NCBI RefSeq assembly: GCF_017876755.1
Contig: NZ_JAGIOO010000001.1
Location: 6,681,786-6,745,785, forward strand
Direction: 5' to 3'
Origin: Crossiella equi
Lineage (GTDB): Bacteria > Actinomycetota > Actinomycetes > Mycobacteriales > Pseudonocardiaceae
DNA length: 64,000 bases
Positions 1-7,997 of the stretch are shown here, piece after piece. The notes under the pieces are model-generated. The model did no database searches and was not told the DNA's origin. It worked only from the letters and a program-made list of their open reading frames with translations. Each line of letters begins with the position of its first letter. The first letter of the stretch is position 1. The position numbers and the translations under genes were made by a program.

Positions 1-1
1 C

Positions 2-820
2 ATGGGTGCGCTCATGGCGGGTCGGCTGCTGGCGGCCGGGCACGAGCTCACCGTCTGGAACCGCACCGCGGCCAAGGCCGAGCCGCTCGTCCACGCCGGG
101 GCCAAGCTCGCCGAGCGGCCCGCGGACGCGGTCTCCGCCGCCGAGGTGGTCATCACCATGCTCGCCGACGGCCGCTCGGTGAACGAGGTCATCTTCGGCA
201 CCGGCGCGGCGGCGGGCAGCCTCGCGCCCGGGGCCGTGGTGGTGGAGATGTCCACGTCCGGGCCCGGCGCGGTGCGCGACCTGCGGGCGCGCATGCCCGA
301 GGGCACCACGCTGGTCGACGCGCCGGTCAAGGGCACCCTCGACGCGGCTGAGGCGGGCACGCTGGCGATCTTCGTCGGGGGCACCGAGGAGGAGTTCGAC
401 CGGGTGCGCGAGGTCCTCGAGGTCCTGGGCAACCCGAAGCGGGTCGGGGACGCCGGGGCCGGCGCGGCCCTGAAGCTCGTGATCAACTCGATCACCGCCT
501 CGGTCCCGGTGCTGGTCGGCGAGGTCATGGCCCTGGCCGACGGCATGGGCGTGGACCCGGCCACCGCCTGGGACGAGCTCAGCCGCACCGCGGTGGGCGG
601 CATGGCCGTGCGCATGCGGGAGCAGAACGAGCAGGAGGGCCTGCCCGTCACCTTCTCACTGGCCCTGGCGGAGAAGGACCTGCGGCTGGCCGTGGAGGCC
701 GGGGCCGGGCCGGGCGGCATGATCGACACCGCCCGCCGGGAGCTGGCCGAGGCCGCCGAGGCCGGGCTGGCGGAGCGGGACTTCAGCGCGGTGGTCGCCC
801 ACCTGCGGGGCCAGGCCTGA
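2..820 (+). CDS. NAD(P)-dependent 3-hydroxyisobutyrate-dehydrogenase-family reductase (5' partial)
   Basis: The reading frame is open to the left edge, so the true start, with most of the Rossmann GxGxMG loop, probably lies outside the window. The visible part opens with MGALMAGRLLAAGHELTVWN, the end of that loop plus the first helix and strand. DAPVKGTLDAAEAGTL matches the substrate-binding DAPVSGG-type motif, and GAGAALKLVINS contains the catalytic lysine of the beta-hydroxyacid dehydrogenase family, followed by the all-helical C-terminal domain. About 272 residues are present, against a usual 290-300. The family oxidises or reduces beta-hydroxyacids or imines; substrate cannot be told here. 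The next 550 bp hold no gene. Confidence 0.85.
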   Translation: MGALMAGRLLAAGHELTVWNRTAAKAEPLVHAGAKLAERPADAVSAAEVVITMLADGRSVNEVIFGTGAAAGSLAPGAVVVEMSTSGPGAVRDLRARMPEGTTLVDAPVKGTLDAAEAGTLAIFVGGTEEEFDRVREVLEVLGNPKRVGDAGAGAALKLVINSITASVPVLVGEVMALADGMGVDPATAWDELSRTAVGGMAVRMREQNEQEGLPVTFSLALAEKDLRLAVEAGAGPGGMIDTARRELAEAAEAGLAERDFSAVVAHLRGQA

Positions 821-821
821 C

Positions 822-855
822 GGATTCTGGACACGGCCGGATTCCGGACACGGCG
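822..855. repeat. Two direct copies of a 17-bp repeat just after the reductase stop
   Basis: GGATTCTGGACACGGCC (822-838) is followed directly by GGATTCCGGACACGGCG, two mismatches in 17. It begins one base after the stop codon and leads into a larger degenerate tandem-repeat region. It does not form a hairpin with a U-tract, so it is not obviously a terminator. Confidence 0.7.
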
Positions 856-920
856 GTCGCACGCAACCGCGGCCGCCGGGCCAGCCCGCCGGGGCAACCC
901 GGGATGTCGCCAAGCCCAGC

Positions 921-1154
921 CACACGACCTCCGTGTCAATCCACACGACCGCCGTGTCAATCCACACGACCGCCGGGGCGAGCGGCATGGCCGCCGGGAC
1001 GGATTCGCAAGGCCGCCGGGCCAGCCCGCACGGTGGCTGGGTTGATCCGCACGGCTGCTGGGCTCGTCCGCGCGGCCACCGGGCTGAACCGAATGGCGGT
1101 CAGGGCTGTCCGCACCACGGCCAGGCCCGACCACGTCGGCGCCAAGCCCAGCCG
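921..1154. repeat. Degenerate 21-bp tandem repeat (minisatellite), about 11 units, in a non-coding gap
   Basis: Units begin at 921, 942, 963, 986, 1008, 1029, 1050, 1071, 1092, 1113 and 1134; the last seven keep an exact 21-bp register and two weaker units may follow to about 1196. The approximate consensus is CACGGCNGCCGGGC followed by a variable part ending in CCG. The first two units differ by one base. A further isolated unit lies at 868-888 and shares 18 nt with the unit at 1008. Because 21 is a multiple of three, open frames with a 7-residue periodicity read through it, but none has a ribosome binding site or domain. The rest of the 821-1372 gap contains nothing I recognise. Confidence 0.75.
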
Positions 1155-1372
1155 CACGGCCGAGTCCCGGCCCGACGGCGTTGCCGGGATGGGCGGTGTC
1201 GTCGTGGCAGTCGGCATGGAGTGCGCGGGCGGTGGGTTGTGCGGTCGAGCCAGCCGAAATGCGGTGCGCAGGGGTCGGGTCGCGTGCCCGCGCCAGCCGG
1301 GATGACGTTGTGCCGGTAGCGGCGTGTGCCACCGGGGTGGTGGTGCCAAGGCGGTCCGTGCGGCCGGGGCGG

Positions 1373-2047
1373 TCAGTTCGGGCTGTGCTTCTGGGCGAAC
1401 TCCGTCAGCGGTACCGGGACCGCGCGCAGGGTGCGGAGGATCTCCGCTTCGCGGGTCAGCATGCGGCGGACCAGGCGCAGGCGGCGGACCGGGCAGGTCT
1501 CTTCCAGGAGGCGTTGCTGGTCTTCCAGGGTGAGCATGCAGTCGGCGGCCAGTTCGTGGGAGAGAGAGGAGAAGTCCGCGCTCACCGCCGGCTCCTTCCA
1601 GTCCTCCTGGCGCCAGGCCGTGGTGCAGTAGCGGCGGTGGGCCGCTCGGGCCGCGTCGGCCAGGACCGTGGGTTTCGGGCCCAGGGCCGGTTCGGAGTCC
1701 GGCATCCACTCGACCTGGCCCACGAGGTAGGGGGCGCTGGTGCGGTCGACCTCCAGCAAGCGGAAGCGGCGCTGGCCCCGGACGACGATGTCGAAGCGGC
1801 TGTCCTCCAGTCTGCGCACCTCGCGCAGCAGGGCCGTGCAGCCCACGTCGTGCACCGCGTCGAGGTTGTCCTCGCCGACCTCCCAGCCCTGTTTGACCGC
1901 GACCACGCCGAAGCTTCGGCCCGGCACGGCGCCGGTCACCAGGTCGACCATCAGCTGCCGGTAGCGCGGTTCGAAGATGTGCAGCGGCAGCGAGGCGCCC
2001 GGCAGCAGCACCGTGCCCAACGGGAACAGCGGCAGTGTGTCGGTCAC
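1373..2047 (-). CDS. Lon N-terminal (LON substrate-binding) domain protein
   Basis: This 224-residue protein starts MTDTLPLFPLGTVLLPGASL and continues with LHIFEPRYRQLM, the signature of the N-terminal substrate-recognition domain of Lon protease. The AAA+ and Ser-Lys protease parts of Lon are absent, so it is a stand-alone LON-domain protein, a form common in actinobacteria with no assigned reaction. The GTG start lies 9 bp after the nrtR stop on the same strand, so the two genes are probably co-transcribed. Whether it takes part in NAD control or is only an operon passenger is unknown. Confidence 0.85.
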   Translation of the reverse strand: MTDTLPLFPLGTVLLPGASLPLHIFEPRYRQLMVDLVTGAVPGRSFGVVAVKQGWEVGEDNLDAVHDVGCTALLREVRRLEDSRFDIVVRGQRRFRLLEVDRTSAPYLVGQVEWMPDSEPALGPKPTVLADAARAAHRRYCTTAWRQEDWKEPAVSADFSSLSHELAADCMLTLEDQQRLLEETCPVRRLRLVRRMLTREAEILRTLRAVPVPLTEFAQKHSPN

Positions 2048-2056
2048 CCGTTCACG

Positions 2057-2782
2057 TTACGACGAGCCGCCCGGACTCGCTGGACGGTTTCCCCCGGGTG
2101 GACGCAGCACGGCGAAGGGGTCGGTGACTTCCAAGCCCTTGCCGGGGAAGCGGAACAGGGCCGCCGGGCGGCCGCCGGACGGGCCCGGCGGGGCGGTGTG
2201 GCCGGTGGGTTCCAGCAGGCCGCGGCGGGACAGGACGCGCTGGAGGTTGGTGGCCGAGACGCGGTAGCCCAGCGCCGCGGAGTACAGCGAGCGCAGCGCG
2301 GAGACCGTGAACTCCGGGGGCGCCAGCGCGAAGCCGACATTGGTGTAGGACAGCTTGGCGCGCAGCCGGTTGCGGGCGCGCAGCACGATGGCCTCGTGGT
2401 CGAAGGCCGTCGGCGGCAGGTTGTCCACCGGGTGCCAGCTGGTGTCGGCCGGGATGGCCGGGTCGACGTCGTAGGGGACCAGGCCGAGGAAGGCCGTGGC
2501 GACGACACGCTCGCCCGGGACCCGTCCAGGATGTGAGAACACCGCGAGCTGCTCGACGTGCGGCACCTCGCGCACATCGACCTTCTCACCGAGCTGCCTG
2601 CGGACCGACTCCTCGACGTCCTCGCAGCTCCCGAGCCTGCCGCCGGGCAGGGACCACCGCCCGGCGTCCGGATCCCTGGCCCGCTGCCACAGCAGGGCCT
2701 GGAGTGATCCTTCTCGCACCTGGAGCACTGCGGCCAGAACCTCGTGTGCCGCATGCCCCTTTTGGCTGATACCATCACTCAT
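2057..2782 (-). CDS. nrtR: NrtR-type Nudix-related transcriptional regulator of NAD synthesis
   Basis: A Nudix-fold N-terminal domain (SLPGGRLGSCEDVEESVRRQ) is followed by a winged-helix C-terminal half (about residues 150-215, containing YRVSATNLQRVLSRRGLL). In the Nudix box one of the tandem catalytic glutamates is replaced (RQLGEK rather than REUxEE), as in NrtR repressors that bind ADP-ribose or NAD metabolites but do not hydrolyse them. The gene is divergent from nadABC, the classical NrtR target. A GTG at 2821 would add 13 residues, but it would put the dyad at 2784-2806 inside the coding sequence; the ATG at 2782 is preferred. Neither start has a strong ribosome binding site. Confidence 0.85.
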   Translation of the reverse strand: MSDGISQKGHAAHEVLAAVLQVREGSLQALLWQRARDPDAGRWSLPGGRLGSCEDVEESVRRQLGEKVDVREVPHVEQLAVFSHPGRVPGERVVATAFLGLVPYDVDPAIPADTSWHPVDNLPPTAFDHEAIVLRARNRLRAKLSYTNVGFALAPPEFTVSALRSLYSAALGYRVSATNLQRVLSRRGLLEPTGHTAPPGPSGGRPAALFRFPGKGLEVTDPFAVLRPPGGNRPASPGGSS

Positions 2783-2783
2783 A

Positions 2784-2806
2784 GTTTTCGATTCTAAGGC
2801 GAAAAC
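2784..2806. promoter_or_regulatory. Candidate NrtR operator between nrtR and nadA
   Basis: GTTTTCG and CGAAAAC form a perfect 7-bp inverted repeat around 9 nt, an AT-rich island in a GC-rich surrounding. It is immediately upstream of the chosen nrtR ATG and 47 bp upstream of nadA, so one bound dimer could control both directions. The assignment rests on position and symmetry; I did not compare it with a measured actinobacterial NrtR/NdnR motif. Confidence 0.6.
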
Positions 2807-2853
2807 CTGGTCGATGGCCACTCGGCACGCTCGGGTGGAGCAAGGAGGACGAC

Positions 2854-3873
2854 ATGGCCGCTACTGCGTGGTTGGAGCGGACCGACCTGACTCCCTACGG
2901 CGGCGTCGAGCCGAACGCGGAGTGGGCCGCCGAGGTGCGCAGGCTGGCCGAGGAGCGCGACGCGGTGCTGCTGGCGCACAACTACCAGCTGCCCGAGATC
3001 CAGGACATCGCGCACCACACGGGCGACTCGCTGGCACTGAGCCGGATCGCTGCGGAGAGCGACGCGTCCACCATCGTGTTCTGCGGTGTGCACTTCATGG
3101 CCGAGACGGCGAAGATCCTCAGCCCGGAGAAGACCGTGCTGATCCCGGACGCGCGGGCGGGCTGCTCGCTGGCCGACTCGATCACCGCCGAGCAGCTGCG
3201 GGCCTGGAAGGCCGAGCACCCGGGGGCCGTGGTCGTCTCCTACGTGAACACCACCGCCGAGGTGAAGGCGGAGACCGACATCTGCTGCACCTCCTCCAAC
3301 GCCGTCGACGTGGTGGCCTCGATCCCCGAGGACCGCGAGGTGCTGTTCTGCCCCGACCAGTTCCTGGGCGCGCACGTCAAGCGCGAGACCGGGCGGGACA
3401 ACATCCACATCTGGGCGGGCGAGTGCCACGTGCACGCCGGGATCAACGGGCCGGAGCTGGCCGAGAAGGCCGCCGCCAACCCCGAGGCCGACCTGTTCAT
3501 CCACCCCGAGTGCGGCTGCGCCACCTCCGCGCTCTACCTGGCGGGTGAGGGCACCGTGCCCGCCGAGCGGGTGCACATCCTGTCCACCGGTGACATGGTC
3601 AAGGCCGCGCGGGCGACCAAGGCCAGCTCCGTGCTGGTGGCCACCGAGATCGGCATGATCCACCAGCTGCGCCGGGCCGCGCCGGAGATCGACTTCCGCG
3701 CGGTGAACGAGCGGGCGGCCTGCCGGTACATGAAGATGATCACGCCCGCCGCCCTGCTGCGCGCGCTGCGCGAGGGCAAGGACGAGGTGCACGTGGACCC
3801 CGACGTCGCCGCGCGCGGGCGCGCCTCGGTGCAGCGGATGATCGAGATCGGCCAGCCGGGCGGGGGCGAGTGA
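2854..3873 (+). CDS. nadA: Quinolinate synthase NadA
   Basis: NadA condenses iminoaspartate with dihydroxyacetone phosphate to quinolinate, the second step of de novo NAD synthesis, using a [4Fe-4S] cluster. The 339-residue protein has the family landmarks [55 protein letters not shown] and [12 protein letters not shown], which supply the cluster cysteines. An AAGGAGG site at 2842-2848 precedes the ATG. nadB begins 1 bp after its stop, and nadC overlaps nadB, so nadABC is one operon, probably repressed by the divergent NrtR. Confidence 0.97.
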   Translation: MAATAWLERTDLTPYGGVEPNAEWAAEVRRLAEERDAVLLAHNYQLPEIQDIAHHTGDSLALSRIAAESDASTIVFCGVHFMAETAKILSPEKTVLIPDARAGCSLADSITAEQLRAWKAEHPGAVVVSYVNTTAEVKAETDICCTSSNAVDVVASIPEDREVLFCPDQFLGAHVKRETGRDNIHIWAGECHVHAGINGPELAEKAAANPEADLFIHPECGCATSALYLAGEGTVPAERVHILSTGDMVKAARATKASSVLVATEIGMIHQLRRAAPEIDFRAVNERAACRYMKMITPAALLRALREGKDEVHVDPDVAARGRASVQRMIEIGQPGGGE

Positions 3874-3874
3874 C

Positions 3875-5524
3875 GTGCCGCGCTGGGAGGCGGCGGCCGA
3901 CCTCGTGGTGGTCGGCACCGGGGTCGCGGGACTGACCGCGGCCCTGCGTGCCACCGAGCTCGGCCTGCGGGTCCTGGTGGTCACCAAGGCGGGCGCCGAC
4001 GAGGGCAACACCCGGTGGGCGCAGGGCGGCATCGCCGTGGTGCTCGACGGGGAGCACGAGCCCGGCGACGGGATCGGCAAGCACCTCGCGGACACGCTGA
4101 CCGCGGGCGCCGGGCTCTCCGAGGAGGTCGCCTCGCGGGTCATCCTGGCCGGTGGACCGGCCGCGGTCGCGCGGCTGCGGCGGCGGGGCGCGAGCTTCGA
4201 CGCACGTCCGGACGGCACCCTCGCGCGCACCCGGGAGGGCGGGCACTCCGCCTACCGCGTGGTACACGCGGGCGGGGACGCCACCGGGGCCGAGGTCGAG
4301 CGCGCGCTCCTGGCCAGTGCCCGGGACGGGAAGCTGACCGTCCTGGAGCGGCACACCGCGGTCGAGGTGCTCAGGGCCGAGCCGGTCGAGGTCGGGCCGC
4401 GGCCGGGCAGCGCGGTGAGCGGGCTGCTGGTGCTGGACGAGGCCGGGAACCTGGGAGTGGTGGCGGCGCCCGCCGTGCTGCTGGCCACCGGCGGGCTCGG
4501 CCAGCTGTACTCGGCCACCAGCAACCCGGAGGTGGCCACCGCGGACGGCCTCGCGCTCGCGCTGCGCGCCGGGGCCTCGGTGGCGGACCTGGAGTTCGTC
4601 CAGTTCCACCCGACCGTGCTGTTCGGCGGGGCGGGGGCGCGCGGGCGCAGGCCGCTGGTGACCGAGGCGGTGCGCGGGGAGGGCGCGGTGCTCGTCGACT
4701 CGGCGGGGCGGCGAGTGATGGCCGGGGTGCACCCGCTGGCTGACCTGGCGCCGAGGGACGTGGTGGCCGCGGCGATCACCCGGCACATGAACGCAACCGG
4801 TATACAACACGTATACCTGGATGCGACCGGGCTCGGGCCGGACACCCTCGGTATGCCGTTCGCGCGGCGTTTCCCCAGCGTGTACGCCGCGTGCCGGGAG
4901 TTGGGCATCGATCCGGCGGTCCAGCCGATCCCGGTCGCGCCCGCCTGCCACTACGCGTGCGGCGGGGTGATGGCGACCGTGGACGGGCGCACCGCGGTGA
5001 CCGGGCTGTACGCGGTCGGCGAGGTCGCGCGCACCGGTCTGCACGGCGCGAACCGGCTGGCCTCCAACAGCCTGCTGGAGGGCCTGGTCACCGGGGAGCG
5101 CGCGGCCGAGGCGGTCGCGCTGGACATCGGCACCGGGCTCGCCGACGGGCACCGTGCGCCGGTCCGGGTCGTTGCGCCGGTGGCACGCGTAGCCGATCGG
5201 GACGTGTTGCAGCTGACGATGAGCAGGCAGGCTGGGATCGGCCGCACCGAGGACGGGCTCGGCGAGGCGGCCGCGACGATCGAGAGGACGGGTGTGGACA
5301 GAGCGCTTCGCACCCGCGTGGCCGTGGAGGACGCGGCGTTGACCCTGGCCGCGTCGGTGCTGCTGGGCAGTGCCCGGCGGCGCACCGAGAGCCGGGGCTG
5401 CCACGTCCGGTACGACCACCCGGCCACCGACGACCTGGGCTGGCGGCGCAGCATCGCCGTCCGGCTCGGCGCGGACGGGCGGCCGGAGCTGATGCGGTGG
5501 ACCGCGATGGGAGGTGCGGCGTGA
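3875..5524 (+). CDS. nadB: L-aspartate oxidase NadB
   Basis: This flavoprotein oxidises L-aspartate to iminoaspartate for NadA. It has an N-terminal FAD-binding VVGTGVAGLTAALRA loop, the RWAQGGIAVV segment of succinate dehydrogenase/NadB flavoproteins, the GGHSAYRVVHAGGDATG loop, and the C-terminal GLHGANRLASNSLLEGLV motif. Length is 549 residues, normal for the family. The GTG start follows the nadA stop directly. Oddly, codons 309-314 (GGT ATA CAA CAC GTA TAC) use ATA and GTA, very rare in this DNA, and spell a perfect inverted repeat almost identical to the putative GntR operators 2.5-4.5 kb downstream. Confidence 0.96.
   Translation: MPRWEAAADLVVVGTGVAGLTAALRATELGLRVLVVTKAGADEGNTRWAQGGIAVVLDGEHEPGDGIGKHLADTLTAGAGLSEEVASRVILAGGPAAVARLRRRGASFDARPDGTLARTREGGHSAYRVVHAGGDATGAEVERALLASARDGKLTVLERHTAVEVLRAEPVEVGPRPGSAVSGLLVLDEAGNLGVVAAPAVLLATGGLGQLYSATSNPEVATADGLALALRAGASVADLEFVQFHPTVLFGGAGARGRRPLVTEAVRGEGAVLVDSAGRRVMAGVHPLADLAPRDVVAAAITRHMNATGIQHVYLDATGLGPDTLGMPFARRFPSVYAACRELGIDPAVQPIPVAPACHYACGGVMATVDGRTAVTGLYAVGEVARTGLHGANRLASNSLLEGLVTGERAAEAVALDIGTGLADGHRAPVRVVAPVARVADRDVLQLTMSRQAGIGRTEDGLGEAAATIERTGVDRALRTRVAVEDAALTLAASVLLGSARRRTESRGCHVRYDHPATDDLGWRRSIAVRLGADGRPELMRWTAMGGAA
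4799..4817. promoter_or_regulatory. Operator-like inverted repeat inside nadB
   Basis: GGTATACAACACGTATACC is a perfect 7-bp inverted repeat around 5 nt. It matches 16 of 19 positions of the site at 7323-7341 and 15 of 19 of the site at 9290-9308, which flank the GntR-controlled genes. It needs the rare codons ATA and GTA. Function as an intragenic binding site is an inference. Confidence 0.6.
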
Positions 5525-6435
5525 GAGCCGTTGGCGGGGTCGAGTACTGGCGCAGCTGTTCACACCGGGTCTCGGCCAAGCTGGGCCGGGCCGGGCTGGA
5601 CGTCGACGACGTGCAGCGCGTGATCAGCCTGGCCCTGGGCGAGGACCTGCGGTACGGCCCGGACGCGACCACGGACGCCACGGTGCCCAGGGAGGCGGTC
5701 GCGGTGGCCGACCTCAACCCGCGCAAGCCGGGGGTGCTGGCCGGGGTGGTGGTCGCGCTGGCCGTGTTCGACACGGTGCTGGGCGCGGAGAACTACGAGG
5801 TCCTGGAGCTGCGCCGGGACGGGGAGCGGCTGGCGCCGGGGGAGAGCGCGCTGCGGCTGCGCGGCCCGGTGCGCGGGCTGCTGACCGCCGAGCGCACCGC
5901 GCTGAACCTGGTCTGCCACCTGTCCGGGGTGGCCACCGCGACCGCGCGGTGGGTGGACGAGGTGCGTGGCACCGGGTGCGTGGTGCGGGACAGCCGCAAG
6001 ACGCTGCCCGGGTTGCGGCTGCTGCAGAAGTACGCGGTGCGCTGCGGTGGCGGGGAGAACCACCGGCTCGGGCTCGGCGACGCGGTGCTGATCAAGGACA
6101 ACCACGTGGTGGCCGCGGGCGGTGTGGTGGAGGCCCTGAAGCTGGCTCGCCAGCACGCGCCGCACCTGCCGTGTGAGGTCGAGGTGACCACGCTGGAGGA
6201 GCTGGACCTGGTGCTCGGCGAGGAGGCCTCGCTGGTGCTGCTGGACAACTTCACACCGGAGCAGTGCGAGGAGGCCGTGCGCCGCGCGGCCGGGACCAGC
6301 ACGAAGCTGGAGGCCTCGGGCGGGCTGACCCTGGACGTGGCGCGACGCTACGCCGAGACCGGGGTGGACTACCTCGCGGTCGGCGGGCTCACGCACTCCT
6401 CGCCCGCGCTGGACCTGGGGCTCGACCTGCGCTGA
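5521..6435 (+). CDS. nadC: Nicotinate-nucleotide pyrophosphorylase (quinolinate phosphoribosyltransferase) NadC
   Basis: NadC converts quinolinate and PRPP to nicotinate mononucleotide. Recognisable motifs are LLTAERTALNLVCHLSGVAT, RDSRKTLPGLRLLQKYAVRC, GGGENHRLGLGDAVLIKDNH and the C-terminal LEASGGLTLDVARRYAETG. The GTG at 5521 overlaps the nadB TGA (GTGA), giving about 304 residues; a GTG at 5569 would give a length closer to many homologues. A strong hairpin follows the stop, ending the nadABC operon. Confidence 0.95.
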   Translation: MRAVGGVEYWRSCSHRVSAKLGRAGLDVDDVQRVISLALGEDLRYGPDATTDATVPREAVAVADLNPRKPGVLAGVVVALAVFDTVLGAENYEVLELRRDGERLAPGESALRLRGPVRGLLTAERTALNLVCHLSGVATATARWVDEVRGTGCVVRDSRKTLPGLRLLQKYAVRCGGGENHRLGLGDAVLIKDNHVVAAGGVVEALKLARQHAPHLPCEVEVTTLEELDLVLGEEASLVLLDNFTPEQCEEAVRRAAGTSTKLEASGGLTLDVARRYAETGVDYLAVGGLTHSSPALDLGLDLR

Positions 6436-6462
6436 GCGCGGTCCGGCCGTCGTGGGGGAAAC

Positions 6463-6500
6463 GGGGCGGGGTGCCCACCGGGGGGTGGGCGCCCCGCCCC
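6463..6500. terminator. Hairpin terminator between convergent nadC and the nitrilase-family gene
   Basis: GGGGCGGGGTGCCCACC (6463-6479) pairs with GGTGGGCGCCCCGCCCC (6484-6500), a 17-bp stem with a single T-G wobble and a 4-nt loop, placed 27 bp after nadC and 7 bp after the opposing gene. Position suits a bidirectional terminator. Confidence 0.85.
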
Positions 6501-6507
6501 ACCCGTC

Positions 6508-7302
6508 TCAGAGGCGGCGGTTGGCCAGGACCGGGATCTGCTGGCGGGCCGGGTCCACCAGCTGCGGGTCGATCGAGACCACCAGGAGCTCCGGCTCCGC
6601 GCCCAGACTGGCGTGCACGGTGCCGAAGGGATCGATGACCGCGCTGTGGCCCACGCCGGTCGGGGCGGTGCCCGTGGTCTCCACGCCGACGCTGGCCGGG
6701 TCGGCCTGGCCGCAGGCGACCAGCCAGGTGGTGGCGTCCAGGGCGCGGGCGCGGGTGAGCAGCTCCCACTGCTCGCGCTTGCCCGGGCCCGAGCCCCAGG
6801 AGGCGGCGGTGACGATGACGCTCGCGCCGTTGTCGGCCAGGGCGCGGAAGAGCTCGGGGAAGCGGACGTCGTAGCAGGTGGTGATGCCGACGGTGACGCC
6901 GCCGACCTCGATGGCCACCAGTTCGTCGCCCGGGGCGACGTTCTTGGACTCGGTGAAGCCGAAGGCGTCGAAGAGGTGGATCTTGTGGTAGCCCACCGGG
7001 CTGTCGCCGCTGGTGATCAGGAGGGTGTTGTGCACGCGGCCGTCCTCGGCCGGGGTGAACATGCCCGCGATCACGAGCACGCCCGCCTCCTTGGCGGCCT
7101 TGCCGACCTCGGTGGCCCAGGGGCCGTCCAGGGGCTCGGCCAGGTCGGCCAGCCGGGGGCCGCCGAAGCAGGCCATCGTCGCCTCCGGGAACACCACCAG
7201 CTCGGCGCCCTGGTCGGCGGCCATGCGGACGCCCTCGCGCACCAGGTCCAGGTTCTTGACCGGGTCCGGGCCGGAGACGATCTGACACAGGCCGATGCGC
7301 AC
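6508..7302 (-). CDS. Carbon-nitrogen hydrolase (nitrilase superfamily amidase)
   Basis: The 264-residue protein carries the complete nitrilase triad: Glu40 (VVFPEATM), Lys107 (GYHKIHLFD) and Cys143 (TTCYDVRFPE), and the family's usual length of about 265. It resembles the deaminated-glutathione/omega-amidase branch, but the substrate is not certain. The GTG at 7302 is chosen because GGAGG sits 8 nt upstream (7311-7315); the frame stays open to 7353 but would run through the operator-like repeats. It is divergent from a GntR regulator across a 62-bp gap. Confidence 0.88.
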   Translation of the reverse strand: MRIGLCQIVSGPDPVKNLDLVREGVRMAADQGAELVVFPEATMACFGGPRLADLAEPLDGPWATEVGKAAKEAGVLVIAGMFTPAEDGRVHNTLLITSGDSPVGYHKIHLFDAFGFTESKNVAPGDELVAIEVGGVTVGITTCYDVRFPELFRALADNGASVIVTAASWGSGPGKREQWELLTRARALDATTWLVACGQADPASVGVETTGTAPTGVGHSAVIDPFGTVHASLGAEPELLVVSIDPQLVDPARQQIPVLANRRL

Positions 7303-7322
7303 TGCTCGGTCCTCCTTCGGTT

Positions 7323-7341
7323 GGTGTACAACTTGTATACC
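7323..7341. promoter_or_regulatory. Candidate GntR operator between the amidase and gntR genes
   Basis: GGTGTACAACTTGTATACC is an imperfect inverted repeat (GGTGTAC / GTATACC) that lies in the divergent promoter region. A related half-site, TTGTATGCA, follows at 7344-7352, just before the gntR ribosome binding site. The same dyad recurs at 9290-9308 and inside nadB. Confidence 0.65.
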
Positions 7342-7364
7342 TGTTGTATGCAAGGGGGTTCTTG

Positions 7365-7997
7365 ATGGCCAGCGGCCGAGAGCGTGCCTACCAGTTCTTG
7401 AAGGACAGCGTCCTCAGCGATCCGGACATGCAGGGCCAGTTCATCAACGAGCAGGACCTGGCTGACCGTATCGGGGTTTCGCGCACACCGATACGCGAGG
7501 CGCTGCTGATGCTCGCCGCAGAGGACCTGATCCGGCTGGTGCCGAAGAAGGGCGCGTACGTGCCCGCGGTGACGCCCCGGGAACTGGCCGAGCTGTTCGA
7601 GCTGCGCGAGGTGCTGGAGTCGCACGCGGCCGGGGCGCTGATCGCCCGGGGCGGGATTGAGGCGCTGGAGCCGATGTGGAACGCCTACTCCCGGCAGGCC
7701 GAGCTGGTCGAGCGGGCCGGGCAGCTGCGCGAGTTCATCGAGCAGGACCACCTTTTCCACTCCGCGCTGGTCGCCGCCGCGGGCAACCAGCTCTACAGCC
7801 GGGTCTACGAGGGGCTGCGGGCGCGGCAGATCGTCGCCGGGATCACCGCCGTCTACCAGGGGCAGGCGCGGCAGCGGGAGGTGCTCCGGGAGCACCGCGA
7901 GATCCTGGCCGCGCTGGAGTCCGGGAACCTGGACACCGTGCACGCGGCGATCCGGGCGCACCTGGCGGCCACGCTCAACGTGCTGCTGGCGCGCTGA
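7365..7997 (+). CDS. GntR-family (FCD/FadR-type) transcriptional regulator
   Basis: The 210-residue protein begins with a winged helix-turn-helix (INEQDLADRIGVSRTPIREALLMLAAEDLI) followed by LVPKKGAYVP, then an all-helical FCD ligand domain with the metal-binding type motifs EQDHLFHSALVAAAGN and LREHREILAALESG. The ATG at 7365 is used because AGGGGG precedes it at 7353-7357; an upstream TTG at 7344 lies within an operator half-site. It probably controls the divergent amidase, itself, the MHS transporter and the DUF2848 gene through the shared TATAC dyads. Its last 23 bp overlap the convergent transporter gene. Confidence 0.9.
   Translation: MASGRERAYQFLKDSVLSDPDMQGQFINEQDLADRIGVSRTPIREALLMLAAEDLIRLVPKKGAYVPAVTPRELAELFELREVLESHAAGALIARGGIEALEPMWNAYSRQAELVERAGQLREFIEQDHLFHSALVAAAGNQLYSRVYEGLRARQIVAGITAVYQGQARQREVLREHREILAALESGNLDTVHAAIRAHLAATLNVLLAR

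Noticed and set aside
904-1305. Open frame of 133 codons with a seven-residue repeat over the tandem-repeat region
   Set aside because: The periodicity comes from the 21-bp DNA repeat; all three phases are open, there is no ribosome binding site and no domain.
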